Positions 47,201 to 59,156 of a DNA stretch of 64,000 bases are shown here, in pieces. Numbering within the stretch: position 1 is the stretch's first letter; each line of letters starts with the position of its first letter. The notes under the pieces were generated by a model. It saw only the letters and a list, made by a program, of their open reading frames with translations. It was not told the DNA's origin and searched no databases. This DNA is from Branchiostoma floridae (lineage: Eukaryota > Chordata > Leptocardii > Amphioxiformes > Branchiostomatidae), in the NCBI RefSeq assembly GCF_000003815.2, contig NC_049986.1:11113827-11177826 (forward strand), read 5' to 3'. The position numbers were made by a program, and so were the translations under genes.

Positions 47201-48189
47201 ATAAAGGTATTTCTGATGGACAAAAATGCAGGGGGGGGAAATAACCAAAGAATTTGTTTTGACTTCTGAATCACAAGTTTTGTTCGCTGTTATCTTAGGA
47301 TGTTTACAGAAGAGCGCCCTTGCCCTTCATCTTACATATATCAGCAACATCTAAAATGGTGAAACATCAAAATCTTTTTCCAATCGTCTGCATGACGATA
47401 TCTATATTCCAAGGATGCTAATTGAGAAGAATAATTTCGACATTCCAATCTCTATTTCTAAGTCGAGGATTTTTGAGGTTGCATATTCACGCGTCAAATT
47501 ACATTTTTATGCCCAAAGGTCCTGAGGTGACCTAGATGTAAAAGTGGTGTTTCGTAGCGCACATAGTACAAGATATTTATGTCTCCGGTTTCCGTTTGTT
47601 GACAATGGTTGGGACAAAACCTACAGTGATAGAGTCAGTCGTGTTGTGAAGTTGTGGCTGCGGAAGGGCGGAAGGTTATAGAAGGATGGCCTTTGGACTC
47701 AAAAGGCAGATCGCGACAAATCGCATGTACTGTAGCGCAGACTGCCACGGGATGGGAAGAAGACGTTCATGATCACAAGTAGATTCCAACAGCGCTAGCA
47801 CACCATGTTTTGGCTACCCTTGTAGGTGACTCGCAACAAGTCGGCATGACAACAACCCAGGTCGTTTAGGGGCCCTGTTGAGTTTTACAGTTGTGAGCGT
47901 TTGTGGAGGAAATCTTAACATGATTTACCGTGTCATGAGCGATGGAACTAGAGAGAGGATAAGATAATAAAGGGAAAGAAACACAGCACGTAGATAAGAA
48001 AACAGGGAGATACTAGCGCTGTTAGATTATGAGGTGTTGTGATAGACGCCCGTGTGTTGAAGTGAGTGTGTGACCGTTAATCTTTGCGCTGACGATTATA
48101 AATAAACATCGCCTGTGTAGCTAGCATACAGATTTATTGCTTGAAATGCATGATATACGCTACGTGGAAAGAATAACACGGTAACTTAC
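44266..48189. other. FAM78 intron, proximal part
   Basis: A roughly 65-bp direct duplication with marker 'gagtatgatctttag' (44273 and 44339) lies just after the MITE. Otherwise no matched repeat or exon. GC content rises toward 48.2 kb. Confidence 0.4.
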
Positions 48190-48458
48190 GTGCCCATGTT
48201 CCCGTACGTGTTGAAGAATTCCATGTGCGTACAGGCTTGTATCCACCCCACGGCCCATCTCCCGGCCCGGCGGATTGGCGGCACCGTTACCTTAGCGGAC
48301 GCCCTGAAGTAAGGCGTGCGGTACTTCAACACAACGTCTGAGTACTCCTCTATGATCGTCGGTGTGGTGTCAATAGAAGCGTGCAGGTCAGTCACTGAAA
48401 CCTTGAATTTACAAGCAGGGCAGCGGTTACACCCAGCACTGCTCTGAACGCACCCCAT
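48190..48458 (-). CDS. FAM78: FAM78 protein, exon 1 (N-terminus)
   Basis: Start ATG at 48458-48456 gives MGCVQSS, matching the MGCIQS start of vertebrate FAM78. An upstream in-frame Met at 48509 was not chosen because the family starts at MGC. Gly2 followed by Cys3 is a plausible N-myristoylation/palmitoylation site, implying membrane attachment (inference). Conserved blocks are SDVVLKYRTPYFRASAKV, VGWIQAC and MEFFNTYGNMG. The donor GGCAC|gtaagt is at 48190/48189 and continues at exon 2 (28755-28224) after a 19.4-kb intron. The surrounding sequence is CpG-rich, consistent with a promoter. Confidence 0.92.
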
Positions 48459-48919
48459 CCTCGATGTGCCGAAAGGATCTCGCTGGACCAGCAAGGAGAG
48501 AGGGAGCATCGGGCCACCGGCCTACATAGTCCCGCGGGGAGCACCTCAGGCGTACGGTGGTTTTACCGTCGTCGGAATCGGTGCTATTGAGTCCGTAAAG
48601 ACACGACGATTTGAGGAAGAATGTGCCACCCGTGTCGGCCGTGCGACAGGAAAGTGTCCCTCGATGTCTCGCCAAGCATCGGCACTCGCAGAATGTGCGG
48701 TATACACACATCGCCATGTGTGTAACTCTAGCATTGCTATATTTGGCCAGGAGAAATGCTTGCCATCGCGTTTGGTGCCAGCTGATAGGGACAGTGAGCG
48801 CCTGATGTTTTTCCCCGACGGGAAATGCAGAGCGGATGAACAAGAAGCGCGTTTTGGCCACTGATAAGACCGCTATAGTGATGGCTGCTCTTTGCCAACG
48901 TTGTGGGTAATCATATGTG
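48459..48919. promoter_or_regulatory. CpG-rich region upstream of FAM78 exon 1
   Basis: Many CG dinucleotides compared with the AT-rich surroundings, lying directly upstream of the FAM78 start and next to a gap separating it from the PLPP6-like start on the opposite strand. Open frames on both strands here are by-products of the composition. The promoter role is inferred; no core element was identified. Confidence 0.5.
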
Positions 48920-49767
48920 NNNNNNNNNNNNNNNNNNNNNNNNNNNNNNNNNNNNNNNNNNNNNNNNNNNNNNNNNNNNNNNNNNNNNNNNNNNNNNNNN
49001 NNNNNNNNNNNNNNNNNNNNNNNNNNNNNNNNNNNNNNNNNNNNNNNNNNNNNNNNNNNNNNNNNNNNNNNNNNNNNNNNNNNNNNNNNNNNNNNNNNNN
49101 NNNNNNNNNNNNNNNNNNNNNNNNNNNNNNNNNNNNNNNNNNNNNNNNNNNNNNNNNNNNNNNNNNNNNNNNNNNNNNNNNNNNNNNNNNNNNNNNNNNN
49201 NNNNNNNNNNNNNNNNNNNNNNNNNNNNNNNNNNNNNNNNNNNNNNNNNNNNNNNNNNNNNNNNNNNNNNNNNNNNNNNNNNNNNNNNNNNNNNNNNNNN
49301 NNNNNNNNNNNNNNNNNNNNNNNNNNNNNNNNNNNNNNNNNNNNNNNNNNNNNNNNNNNNNNNNNNNNNNNNNNNNNNNNNNNNNNNNNNNNNNNNNNNN
49401 NNNNNNNNNNNNNNNNNNNNNNNNNNNNNNNNNNNNNNNNNNNNNNNNNNNNNNNNNNNNNNNNNNNNNNNNNNNNNNNNNNNNNNNNNNNNNNNNNNNN
49501 NNNNNNNNNNNNNNNNNNNNNNNNNNNNNNNNNNNNNNNNNNNNNNNNNNNNNNNNNNNNNNNNNNNNNNNNNNNNNNNNNNNNNNNNNNNNNNNNNNNN
49601 NNNNNNNNNNNNNNNNNNNNNNNNNNNNNNNNNNNNNNNNNNNNNNNNNNNNNNNNNNNNNNNNNNNNNNNNNNNNNNNNNNNNNNNNNNNNNNNNNNNN
49701 NNNNNNNNNNNNNNNNNNNNNNNNNNNNNNNNNNNNNNNNNNNNNNNNNNNNNNNNNNNNNNNNNNN
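48920..49767. other. Assembly gap (848 N)
   Basis: A run of N between the divergent FAM78 and PLPP6-like starts. It hides most of the shared promoter interval and possibly non-coding first exons. Open frames running through it are artefacts. Confidence 0.99.
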
Positions 49768-49926
49768 GGTTTTATTTCAAAATTAGCCACCTCAGGAGCT
49801 TTTTGGAGGGGGAATTGGACCGGGCAGGAAAGATGGCTTACCCGAGAAGTAAAAATTCGCGAGGGGCTTTTTTGAAGGGGACGAGGCGGACTTTGCGAGT
49901 GGAAGGGGAGCGAACCGAAATTCTGG

Positions 49927-52900
49927 ATGAATGAAACTATGGACATGAGTAAGTTATGGAGGAACCCTGACGCAGTGTTCCCCAAGCCTGGCCCTCCACG
50001 TAGGCACAGCTTTGAAGAGGACAAGTCGCAGGGCGAGGGCGGGGATCGGTTCAGACGTCACAGCGGCCGGAGTACCGAGGTGAACGCGGCGGCAGAGGCG
50101 GCGGAGGCCAGGGCTCAGGGTCGCGCCCCTCCTCGGAGGACCAGCCGGTCATCAGAGGATGCAGAGGAGCAGGACAGACAGGCGGTCAGGGGAAGGCCTG
50201 GTCTGGCCAGGCAGTCCAGTCAGACTGGACGGAAGGGCAGTCAGAATGATGCCAGCCTGGGCAAACCCTGGGGTCTGCCCCGTACAGACAGGGGAAAGGT
50301 ATGTCACACACTACGTTACAACTACAAAATAGTACCTTGGTACACATTGCATTGTAGACTGGTGCCACCTATAAACCCCATGAGTCTATGACATTAGCCT
50401 AATTGAATCATGCCTCTAGCAGACCCTTGACTGATCAGGCCCCAACATCTAGGAGAGAAGACCCAGTTATGAATTCCTGGCAGTACGAGATTGTAACACA
50501 GATTGTAACAAAGTCTTCCTTGTAATATGACTTGTCTTGTGTACAAATTGTATGATATTGTTACAGGTAACATTACGTAATGTCTTTAATGTGAGAAAGT
50601 CTGGCCTAACTCAAGTTGCAAACATTGTGACCATTTGAAAGAAGATGAAATTTCAGAAAGAGTCAGTTTTATGATTCTGGATATATAGCTGTCACCATAT
50701 TGTAGCAAAGTGATTCATGTTGCTATCCCAAGATCATATCTGTAAATACGGTCTGTGAAGACTGGATAAATTGCTAACTATTTAATCCCAAGCAGCTTAA
50801 AAGTGGCAGGCAGTGGCATAGCATTCCTATATGTTTGTTATGTAGGTATAGAAAACCAGTAATTAAAGGTAACCATGGGATTAGCTACAGTATTAAGATT
50901 GAAAGAGTTAGGGCCCTAACTGGAAGGTATGGTCTTAGGAGTGTGGAGATATTAGATTTGATCAGAATGATAAAGAAGAGGAGATTGAGAAAACCATCCA
51001 GGGAAGGAACCCAACTGGAGTGTGCACCTGTCATTGAGAAGTAGGCCATAGGTGTCACAAAGATATGTAATTTGAGTGACAAAAGCAGATGTTTTACCAC
51101 AACCACAATGAGAAACAATATTTCAATGAACTGAAAAGAGACTTATTTGGTATTGAAAATATACAAATCAAATGAAAATACTACATGGAAGCTCCAAGAT
51201 ACTATGGCACTTTGGGACTTTAATAACTACCCACAGACCAAATTCATAAAAATTCAGGAAAAGGATCTTGAGTTGTACTTATATAGGTTAAAACACACAT
51301 CATGTTACACAGTTAGAGATAACATCCCTGTCATCACAATTGGGAAATAACAAAGGTAGATCTATAATTCTGTAACAGTATGTGCATCAGAAGATATATA
51401 AGACTATTCCAGATGTTCCAAATGAAGTGTTGTTTCACCCCTTATTTTCCAGCCACAACAGACCATGGGTCCGTCCGATCCCAACGCCACCCTGGGGGAG
51501 ATCATCTGGAGCTCCCTGTTGGCTATCGACCTTACCTTGTCCAAGGTACTGAATGGATATCCATGAGATGTGTTGCCTAACTGTTGAAATATCTCAGTAT
51601 TTTTCACAAACTTGTTAAAGACAGGGTGTGAGGCATCCTCCTAACGCCCGGTCCCCAACGGCACTACCTTATGGGGCCCTGCTGTCCCAGGCCCTACCTA
51701 CGGGTATTATGATTGTCGCCACAAACAAGCTGTCAACCAATCAGAGAACAGGCCTTCCTTGGGCTTGTTGTTGTCGCAAGCTGTCTCGCAAAGGCCGCTG
51801 GGAAGCTATCAGCCAATCATGTTACGTATTACCATGACTTTGTTTGCTCACCATGCCAACGCCCGATCCCCAACGGCTGACTGCCCATAAAAGGGCAAGC
51901 TCATTAATATTCATAAGCAAGGCACCCCTAATAACCGAATACTGTGGCTGATTTGTCAGGGTTGATATCATAGGCTTTGCCGTGATTGTCAACCCTGAGT
52001 GTGAGGGTGGGTGTGAGGCACAAATGTGCATATGTGTATGTAGTCAAGTACTTCTGGCACCAGTTGGCATATAGGGCGGCGCACATCTCTGTTTTAGTAG
52101 CCCTGGGCCACACAACTTTGTTCCATCACTACAGTAAGGGGATAGTCCACCAGTAGGGGTGTGTGCTCAACTTGCATACTCTTTCCCAAATACTGAGTAC
52201 TAAGCAGAGAAAGCAGCATGTAGCATCTTTAAACTCTTTGGTATGAGTCAGCCAGGGATCAAACTCACAACCTACTGGATGCAAGGCGAACACCTACTGA
52301 GCCATTGCACCGGCACTGTACAAGCCAGCCTTTAATGACCTCAAAATGGCCACTACGTAGACAAATTTTCTTAATGCTTGGGCAATAGAATGATAGTCTA
52401 AGGTACCACCAGAGAGTGGCCAATATGACAGATGGTTGTTATGTAGAAATGGTTACATGTAGGTTTCATTGTGTAAGGGGAAACAAAAGATGCTAAACCT
52501 GAAAGGTGTAGAAAAGGTGGAAAGGGGCACTTCATTTCTAAAGTAGCATATAGTAAGTTATGGACAGTGTAAACCCATCTACGATGTATGTTCCAGTGTA
52601 AAGTGCAAGTTCATGTACATGTACAGTAGTATGTGTAAGTGAAGTATACCACTACAAAGTGGAGATAGCGTACTTGATACGTTACAGTGTCATTGAATGT
52701 TTGTTACTGGTACCTCTTCTATAGCCGACTATGTGTAATATTGGAGACTACAATGTTTTCTATTGGACATCTAGAATTGTCTTCATTCATATTTAGGGTA
52801 TCAAAGACCAGTTTCTTCCAGATCACTTCAGTGTCACTGACCGTTTCCAAATCTAAAATCAGTTGCTTGGGTGTTTTTTGGCATATCTTATCATCTGGAT

Positions 52901-55900
52901 GTCTAATCTTCATTGTTGTATAGCCAATTATTTACTACCTGGTATCAAAAGAACTAAGTTCAATTTCTTACTACCATGTACCTCCCTACAGTGTATCAGT
53001 GTTTGTGCGAATCGCTCGGACAGTAACCTGCGCCACATCCTGATGTTCCTGGAGTTCTCGTGCCACGGGCTGCCATGGATCGCTGGCACGCTCTTCATGC
53101 TGTACAAGAGCACCACCATCCTGCAGGTGCAGAAACTGGTCAACCTCTTTGCAGGTAAGGAAGGGTATCTAGTAATAAGTAGGGTACATGTACATGTATA
53201 GACAGCATTCTCACCAGGATTTTTTTACAGCGTAGAGGCATCTTAGTGCAGCAAAAATACATGGAACGTAATACAGGTGTGAGCATGAGAATTTCCCCCT
53301 GAAATATTTTGCCACATTTTGAGGGCTAAATGAAGTGAAATGAAGCCAATATTTACCTTTGTTACAAAAAAGCAGAAAAGTCCCCTTTGCTGGTTAAAAC
53401 ACAATGTAGCGGTCCAAATCACAATGTAGGGGCCCAAATCACAGCATAGCGCATCTTGAGACCCTCTGACCCTCTCAAATAACCTGTTATAAGATTTTCT
53501 ATTTTTATAGTTCACTGAAGAGAATAACACAAGAATAGATAAGAACTGGAGCTACATTCTACTGAAATGCAAATCAAGGACACCAACATGACAGTCATGT
53601 GTATGCTGTGAAAGAAGAAATGACACAGAATTGTCCTGATTACTCGTTTAGAACAAACATCAAATGTTTGGAAACTTGACACTGTAGTCAGTCAAATCTT
53701 AGTTGTTACTCTTCTCAATTGTATAGCATTATTAATCATAAAGAGTTTGCTTATTATACTTTGAAATGGTGCCTTATTTGTTACCATTGTTTATTTGTGG
53801 ATCAGTGCTGATTGTTGGAGTGGAATCATATTTCATAAAATTCCAGCAACTTATGATACACAGTAGGCACATGGATATCACATGTAACAAAGGTATCACA
53901 ATCATGATCAAACTTCTCATACTAAAGAATTACTCCCAATAAAAGCAGGTGGTAGTGATATTTACTGGGAACCTTTCCACCCAATTCTTTAATACTGATA
54001 GCTATCAAGCACCCCTATGGTACAGCATTAACTTTCTGTAACAAGTTATTCACTCATGAATGCCTGTGTATTATTAATCTACAGAGATGATGGCAGATAA
54101 TCTTTATGGCTTTTGTTGCAGTGCATAATGGCCTGAGGCCTAATGTGGAGTACTCGGCATACTGATTTTACTTTGGATACAGACTCTGAGCCTGAAGAGT
54201 TATCGTAGTCCCTTGAGTTGTTTCAATTTTCCACCAAATTAGATAAAGTAAAAGATGTCATGTAGCAAACAACATGTGAAGATGGTGGAAAGATTGTAGT
54301 TATTCAGTACATTGACTCATGCATACAATCTTAACTTGTTTGAAAGCTGCCCTGAAATAAGAAAAAGAAAGACATTAAAGGCATACTACGGGATTTTTGA
54401 ACAAAACAAAAAGTAGCTTTTCCTACTTTTTCTTTACATTGTTAGTTCAATCAACCCTATAGCATTGCATACCAATATTCATTGAGAGATGCTGCGACAT
54501 CAATGCACCACATAAGCATGATGTATAAAAATTGTGATCTTCCAAGAAACAGATGGGCATAGGCTGGTTATGCCTCTGTGTGTTGTTGTTTCTTGCTTAT
54601 CAGCCTGGCTTCCCAGTGGGGGGCCAGTTGACAGTTCCTCTGAGTACAGTAGACTAGCTTTCTGTACAAGGTTTCTTGAAGTTTTGAAGGGAATATGACC
54701 TTAGCTTGTTGATATCCTACGAAATAGACTAATAAGTTCATGATTATATGCTATTTTAGAATGATTAGATATAGGTGTTTCCAAAGAAGGTCTCCATTGT
54801 GTTCTTTATCTGCAGTCTGCCATGCATGTGCTAACTGATTACCCCACCCCGGGGGACCTACCGGTGGCAAGCAAGACCCGGAGGGTCTAACTTGGGGGGA
54901 CACAAGGTTACAGGGTGCCTAGAGCGGAATGTTTGTAGGCTAATCCTTTACGTTGCAAACGTGAAATAATGACACAAAAGTGTCAAAAAGTGACAAAAAG
55001 TAGTAGTAAATCTGATATTTCTTAATTCTAGAATATTTCAAATTTGAGCGCAAAAAACTGCGTAGTATGCCTTTAAATTAGGCCACGCCAATTTAGTCTC
55101 TTTGTAGTTGGTTCTCAGATACTGTAAATGCAGAAACTTTTGCTTTGGTTTAATGTTCGCGGTTTTCGCGGTGGCCGCTTCACCTCGAATTTAAAACCAC
55201 TGCAAACATTTTTCCATGGCAATACAAGACTACAGTGCATGGTGCTACCGCAAAATTAAAACCACCACGAAAAGTCCATTTTCTCGCTGCTGCGAAATTA
55301 AATCTCCGCGAACTTAAATGCATTTACAGTATTTACAGCAGGAGAACAGTGGGGAGGGGGGCATTAAGATTAATGATAATGAAGTTGATTCATTTCTTAG
55401 TGGTATACATTAGGTGTTTTTCTTGTCGTTTTATCTTGTTGGACCTGTCAACAAAAACCAAACCTGAAAAAATCAGTAGACTGGATGTTGGACTGATTCA
55501 AAAATAAACAGATTATATTGGCAGATGTTTTGGCTTACAGGTCCAAGAAAAGAAGTAGCAGCAAAGTAAAAGCGAAGTAGAGGAGAGTTGATAGTCAAAC
55601 TTGGTCTAAAACAGAGGCAGTTAGTGTTGTTTACATGAAGATGGGATTTTAAAACACCAAAAAATGTTGGATACTCACCTAACAGAATCCTCTGTAGCAA
55701 AATGGACTATTGTTTTGAGTATCGCCCATTAACAAGTTTTGCACACATAATTAGGTTTGGGTCTGGTTCTGGACCTGGACCTGGACCTGGACCTGGACCT
55801 GGACCTGAACCTAGACCAGACCTGCACCTGAATTTACTGTACTGGTACTCAGCCCTACCTCCAACTCAAGTTGATCTCTGGCTGTACCTCCCACTAAACT

Positions 55901-58900
55901 ACTAACGGATTAGCCCTATTGACCTTTCAATGTCAATGTTAGAAGCATCCGTAGGAGATGAAAGTTGGCGAGAATCCATCCAAACACTTAGTCTGATATT
56001 CCACATCTGAGTTCTAAGCATTTTATACATGCAGACAATTCAATTGTGTCATTTTCCATTCCTAATAGATGATGTATTATACTGTGAAAATAGAATTCAC
56101 TTTGAAAAATGTTGTTGCTTTCAAGTTCTCTCTATAACCCCTCGTGATAGCTACATAACAAGGAGTTGCTAATCTACATAAAGTTTGCACATTTTGTTGA
56201 ACTACCTGTACTTGACACAATGTTTATGGGCATTTAGTATAATTAAATCATTGCAGCATTTTAGCAAATTGAGCCAAATGAAATGCTTTCTTTCTTCCCA
56301 CCTTTTTTTCTGTACATAATTGTGCCCACTACTGTTGTGTCAAAAAGAGTCTAATCTTTATATGAAACATCATATTCTTATATTTTGCCCAAGTGAAAAT
56401 GAAATGGTGCATGTATGTGCCATATGTTGTCAATTTCACAGAAGTTAGATTTTGAACCTTCCAGTTCCACCCTGGTTTTAAAGGCCTTTCTTTAACTGGA
56501 GATATGAATAGAATTTCCATGTAATTCTGCAAGCATAAATGTCATTCCCAGTCAAAAACTCTTGAAGTATTAATCATAATGTAGCAAATAATTGGTGTTT
56601 GGAATAATTTCAAACAGAAAGATCCCAGATGATACGCCCAAAACAGAAAAAAAGAATTTGTTCTATAAAATTAGTTGAATGGTCTGTATGTAATGATCAC
56701 AAAAATTGGATTTTTATGATCCTTAATTTCATACTTGGAGCATATTACAACATGTAAAAGTATGATTTAAAAGACAACGTCAAAAAAACGCACAAAGCAG
56801 AAAACAAATTTGTTCTATGAAATTAGATAAACGGTCTGTTAAATCTTTGGTTGCTCAGTGGTCGTAGCACGGTCACAGCATCTTGTGGAAAGGTGTTTTA
56901 GTGATTATTGATACATTGTGCTAGGCTGGGAGAAAGGCAAGATATGGATTTCAATTATATGCAGGAGCCAATACTATTACTAGACTACAAATACTATCAA
57001 ATAAGTCAATATATCACTCTTAATGAAGATATATGACCAGCAAAAGATGTGTCATTTATCTACTAAAGGCTTAGTTACTTCCTGGCTGATAAGTTAGATG
57101 TAAATATTTGCATTTTTTGTTACATGCATTTCCTGTGTTATTCATAGTCATACATGTCAGTACAGACAGTGATAAGCCAAATTTGGCCAGACAGCAAATT
57201 AGGCATCATGTCATGTTTTTCTTTCCTGATAATACAACATGATTAATACAAGAAGTTTCAAGGATATATTAATATTTCTGCTTACAAGTGATTGATATAT
57301 AAAAAGATGAAATTAACATGACAGGTTACTTGCATTTTCCAAGTTGATTGTTACAGTTGTAATATGAAGATGGTGAGAGAGAATACAAATTCAACAAATA
57401 TGACAAACATTGAAAGTAAATGCATTTATGGTATGAAAAACTAATAGTAATGCTAGCAAGAAGAATTGTTGAATGTATAGGAGTGCATTGCACTAAGCAC
57501 TGAGACAGCCAAGTACTTCATAAGCCTAATCCAAGTACACCATATTGCTGCCCTTGAAACACTGTCTGCATATATGCATGTGTCATGATCTTGTTGTTAT
57601 TGCTTGAAGGTAAAAGGAAAAGGTTTTCTAATCATGTTTCAGAAAGCGATCATTCTTGAGACAAGGAATTTCAAATTATTTAACCGATTGTGTTGATCCC
57701 ATGCTGTTACTCTGTATACTATTGGTTTACCTTTCTTTAACTTTAACAGACCTGATATTGACATTGACTTAGGAGATGCTACCTCGAACAGGGCTCGAAA
57801 TACTTTTTTCTGCATACCTGCACTTGTGCAGGTAACATTGAAAATTATCTGCACCAGACAAATTTTACCTGCACAACTCTGAATTTTGGAAGTATGGATC
57901 ATACTAAGATTGTTCAGGAACCATTGCTATTTTTTTCTATTATACTTTATAGGTGGTAAAAGCCAATGCAGCTAATAACAATCCACATACACCTACATCA
58001 TAGGACATTTATGTATAAAACCCAGCAATGGACCAGTGCAGGTTAGGTGCAGGTAGACACCAAAAATACCTGCACAGCTCCAATTTTACCTGCACTAACC
58101 TGCATAAACTGGTGGTATTTCGAGCCCCGCTCCAAGGTAGTTCAGCCTTTAGAGTTGTCCATATATTAACCAGCAATAATGGCTAGATGGGAATGGAAAG
58201 AACCACATGTGATATATCAAGTAGCAAAATGGGCTGTTGCAAGGTCGTAATGGCCAGTTTTTCTTAAGAACCTATTTTATGTGGCAGGATAACTATTGCC
58301 ATCAGTGTGACCTGTCTGACTGTGTGTTTGGGTCTCTGCAGTTTGGTTCTCAAAATGTCTGGCACACTGTACACTGTCTACCTTATGTCTACTGAGGTAG
58401 CCTTTGGGCACTATAGCTGCATGTTGTTATAGTGTTAAACAGCATGGAAAGGGTAACATAACATGTACGACTAAATATTGTGTATGGCATAATCATATTA
58501 TGGTTCTAGTTGAGACTCTCACCAATCATAATAATTTACTTTCTTATCAGTCATGATATTATGTTAGTGATGAATATTGTGTCACTAATCAGTGATGAAT
58601 ATTGTGTCCCTACAATATTAATATACATGATCATGCTATAGTCAAATTCAATATAAAATACCTCCTTAATTGCATGTACAGGCTGCACAGTGTATGTATG
58701 TTTTTTTGTTACATTCTGATCCAATAAATGATATAAAATTTTGTCACCCATACAGCTCTGATTCTCGACCTTTTCATCGTTGGAACCATGAAAGCGATGG
58801 TGAGACGTAAGCGGCCACCGTACAACGAGGGCGACATGTTTGCGACCGTCTCAGTCGACAAGTTTTCCTTCCCGTCCGGCCACGCCACGCGATCAGCAAT

Positions 58901-59156
58901 GGTGGTATCGTTTCTTATCGGCAACTGGTGGATGCCATTGGCTATAAAACACTTTCTCGTGCTCTGGGCGTTCGCGATCGCCATGTCAAGGGTCATGTTA
59001 GGAAGACACCATGTCAGCGACGTTGTCTCAGGGGTTGTGATTGGCCTGGTGCAGTACCGGATCGTCAGTTTCTTCTGGTTCTCGCCGTGGTTTTGTCAGA
59101 CGCTGGTGTGGCCTTTTCTTGGGACATTAAAGAGTCCAATTGCTGTGGGACTTTAA
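49927..59156 (+). CDS. PLPP6: Polyisoprenoid/presqualene diphosphate phosphatase (PLPP6-like)
   Basis: Exons: 49927-50298, 51453-51545, 52992-53154, 58756-59156; all junctions are GT-AG and frame-consistent, giving 342 residues. The start is the first ATG after an in-frame TGA at 49873. PLPP6 is an integral ER/nuclear-envelope PAP2-family enzyme that dephosphorylates presqualene and polyisoprenyl diphosphates. All three PAP2 signatures are intact: K222-x6-R229-P230, P249-S-G-H252, and S287-R288-x5-H294-x3-D298. Hydrophobic segments flank them, consistent with a multi-pass protein. IIWSSLLAIDL, FLEFSCHGLPW and DMFATVSVDKFSFPSGHATR match human PLPP6 (295 residues) as I recall it. PLPP7 is a close paralogue, but the complete catalytic set favours an active enzyme. 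The first 124 residues are a charged tail with several RRxS-type sites (RRHSF, RRTS), suggesting phospho-regulation. Introns hold a SINE, a piggyBac-type MITE, a palindromic MITE, a minisatellite and a hAT-like MITE. Confidence 0.92.
50299..51452. other. PLPP6-like intron 1
   Basis: No coding or matched repeat; AT-rich. Confidence 0.5.
52030..52316 (-). mobile_element. tRNA-derived SINE, family 2
   Basis: On the minus strand the head (52314-52240) has a perfect A-box 'tggctcagtagg' (52304-52293) and, 28 bp on, a B-box-like 'gtttgatcc' (52265-52257), the spacing of a pol III promoter. The body continues toward about 52030 ('agtatttgggaaagagtatg', 'ggactatccccttactgtag'). The body boundary is uncertain. 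In intron 2 of the PLPP6-like gene. Confidence 0.72.
53155..54374. other. PLPP6-like intron 3, first part
   Basis: AT-rich with no matched repeat. A duplicated 'cacaatgtag(c/g)ggtccaaatc' pair lies at 53401-53440. Confidence 0.4.
54375..55076. mobile_element. piggyBac-type non-autonomous element with TTAA ends
   Basis: Bounded by TTAA on both sides (54375-54378 and 55073-55076) and inverted termini 'aggcatactacg' / 'cgtagtatgcct', perfect over 12 bp (16 bp with TTAA). A TTAA target duplication is diagnostic of piggyBac transposition. The 702-bp interior has no transposase frame. In intron 3 of the PLPP6-like gene. Confidence 0.8.
55120..55331. mobile_element. Palindromic 212-bp MITE 'tactgtaaatgca', copy 1
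   Basis: Ends 'tactgtaaatgca' and 'tgcatttacagta' are inverted. The interior has paired 'gttcgcggttttcgcggtgg' and 'taccgcaaaattaaaacc' modules. Two more copies of nearly identical length lie at 60688-60900 and 60998-61209. Confidence 0.85.
55756..55812. repeat. (GGACCT)n minisatellite
   Basis: About 8-10 hexamer units 'ggacct' decaying into 'gaacctagacc'. Confidence 0.9.
55813..57788. other. PLPP6-like intron 3, middle part
   Basis: AT-rich. A short direct duplication ('tttgttctat(a/g)aaattag', 56658 and 56811) and a 'gtaaaagtatga' stretch near 56754 resemble the interior of the 'ggtatctcactgcac' MITE, perhaps a decayed copy. Confidence 0.35.
57789..58129. mobile_element. hAT-like MITE with 'cagggctcgaaatac' end
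   Basis: The left end 'cagggctcgaaatac' is inverted at the right as 'gtatttcgagccccg'. The interior is full of 'acctgca'/'tgcaggt' subterminal motifs in both orientations. A CAGGG terminus is typical of hAT elements. No clean 8-bp target duplication was found. Confidence 0.65.

Noticed and set aside
48466..48864. 132-codon plus-strand frame and overlapping minus frame upstream of FAM78
   Set aside because: CpG-island composition lengthens frames on both strands; no domain, no splice support.
48873..50024. Several 289-383-codon frames
   Set aside because: They consist mainly of unknown residues translated through the 848-N assembly gap.
52240..52316. Functional tRNA gene on the minus strand
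   Set aside because: The A-box is perfect but the B-box is degenerate and no acceptor stem pairs; a SINE-like body follows, so it is called a tRNA-derived SINE.
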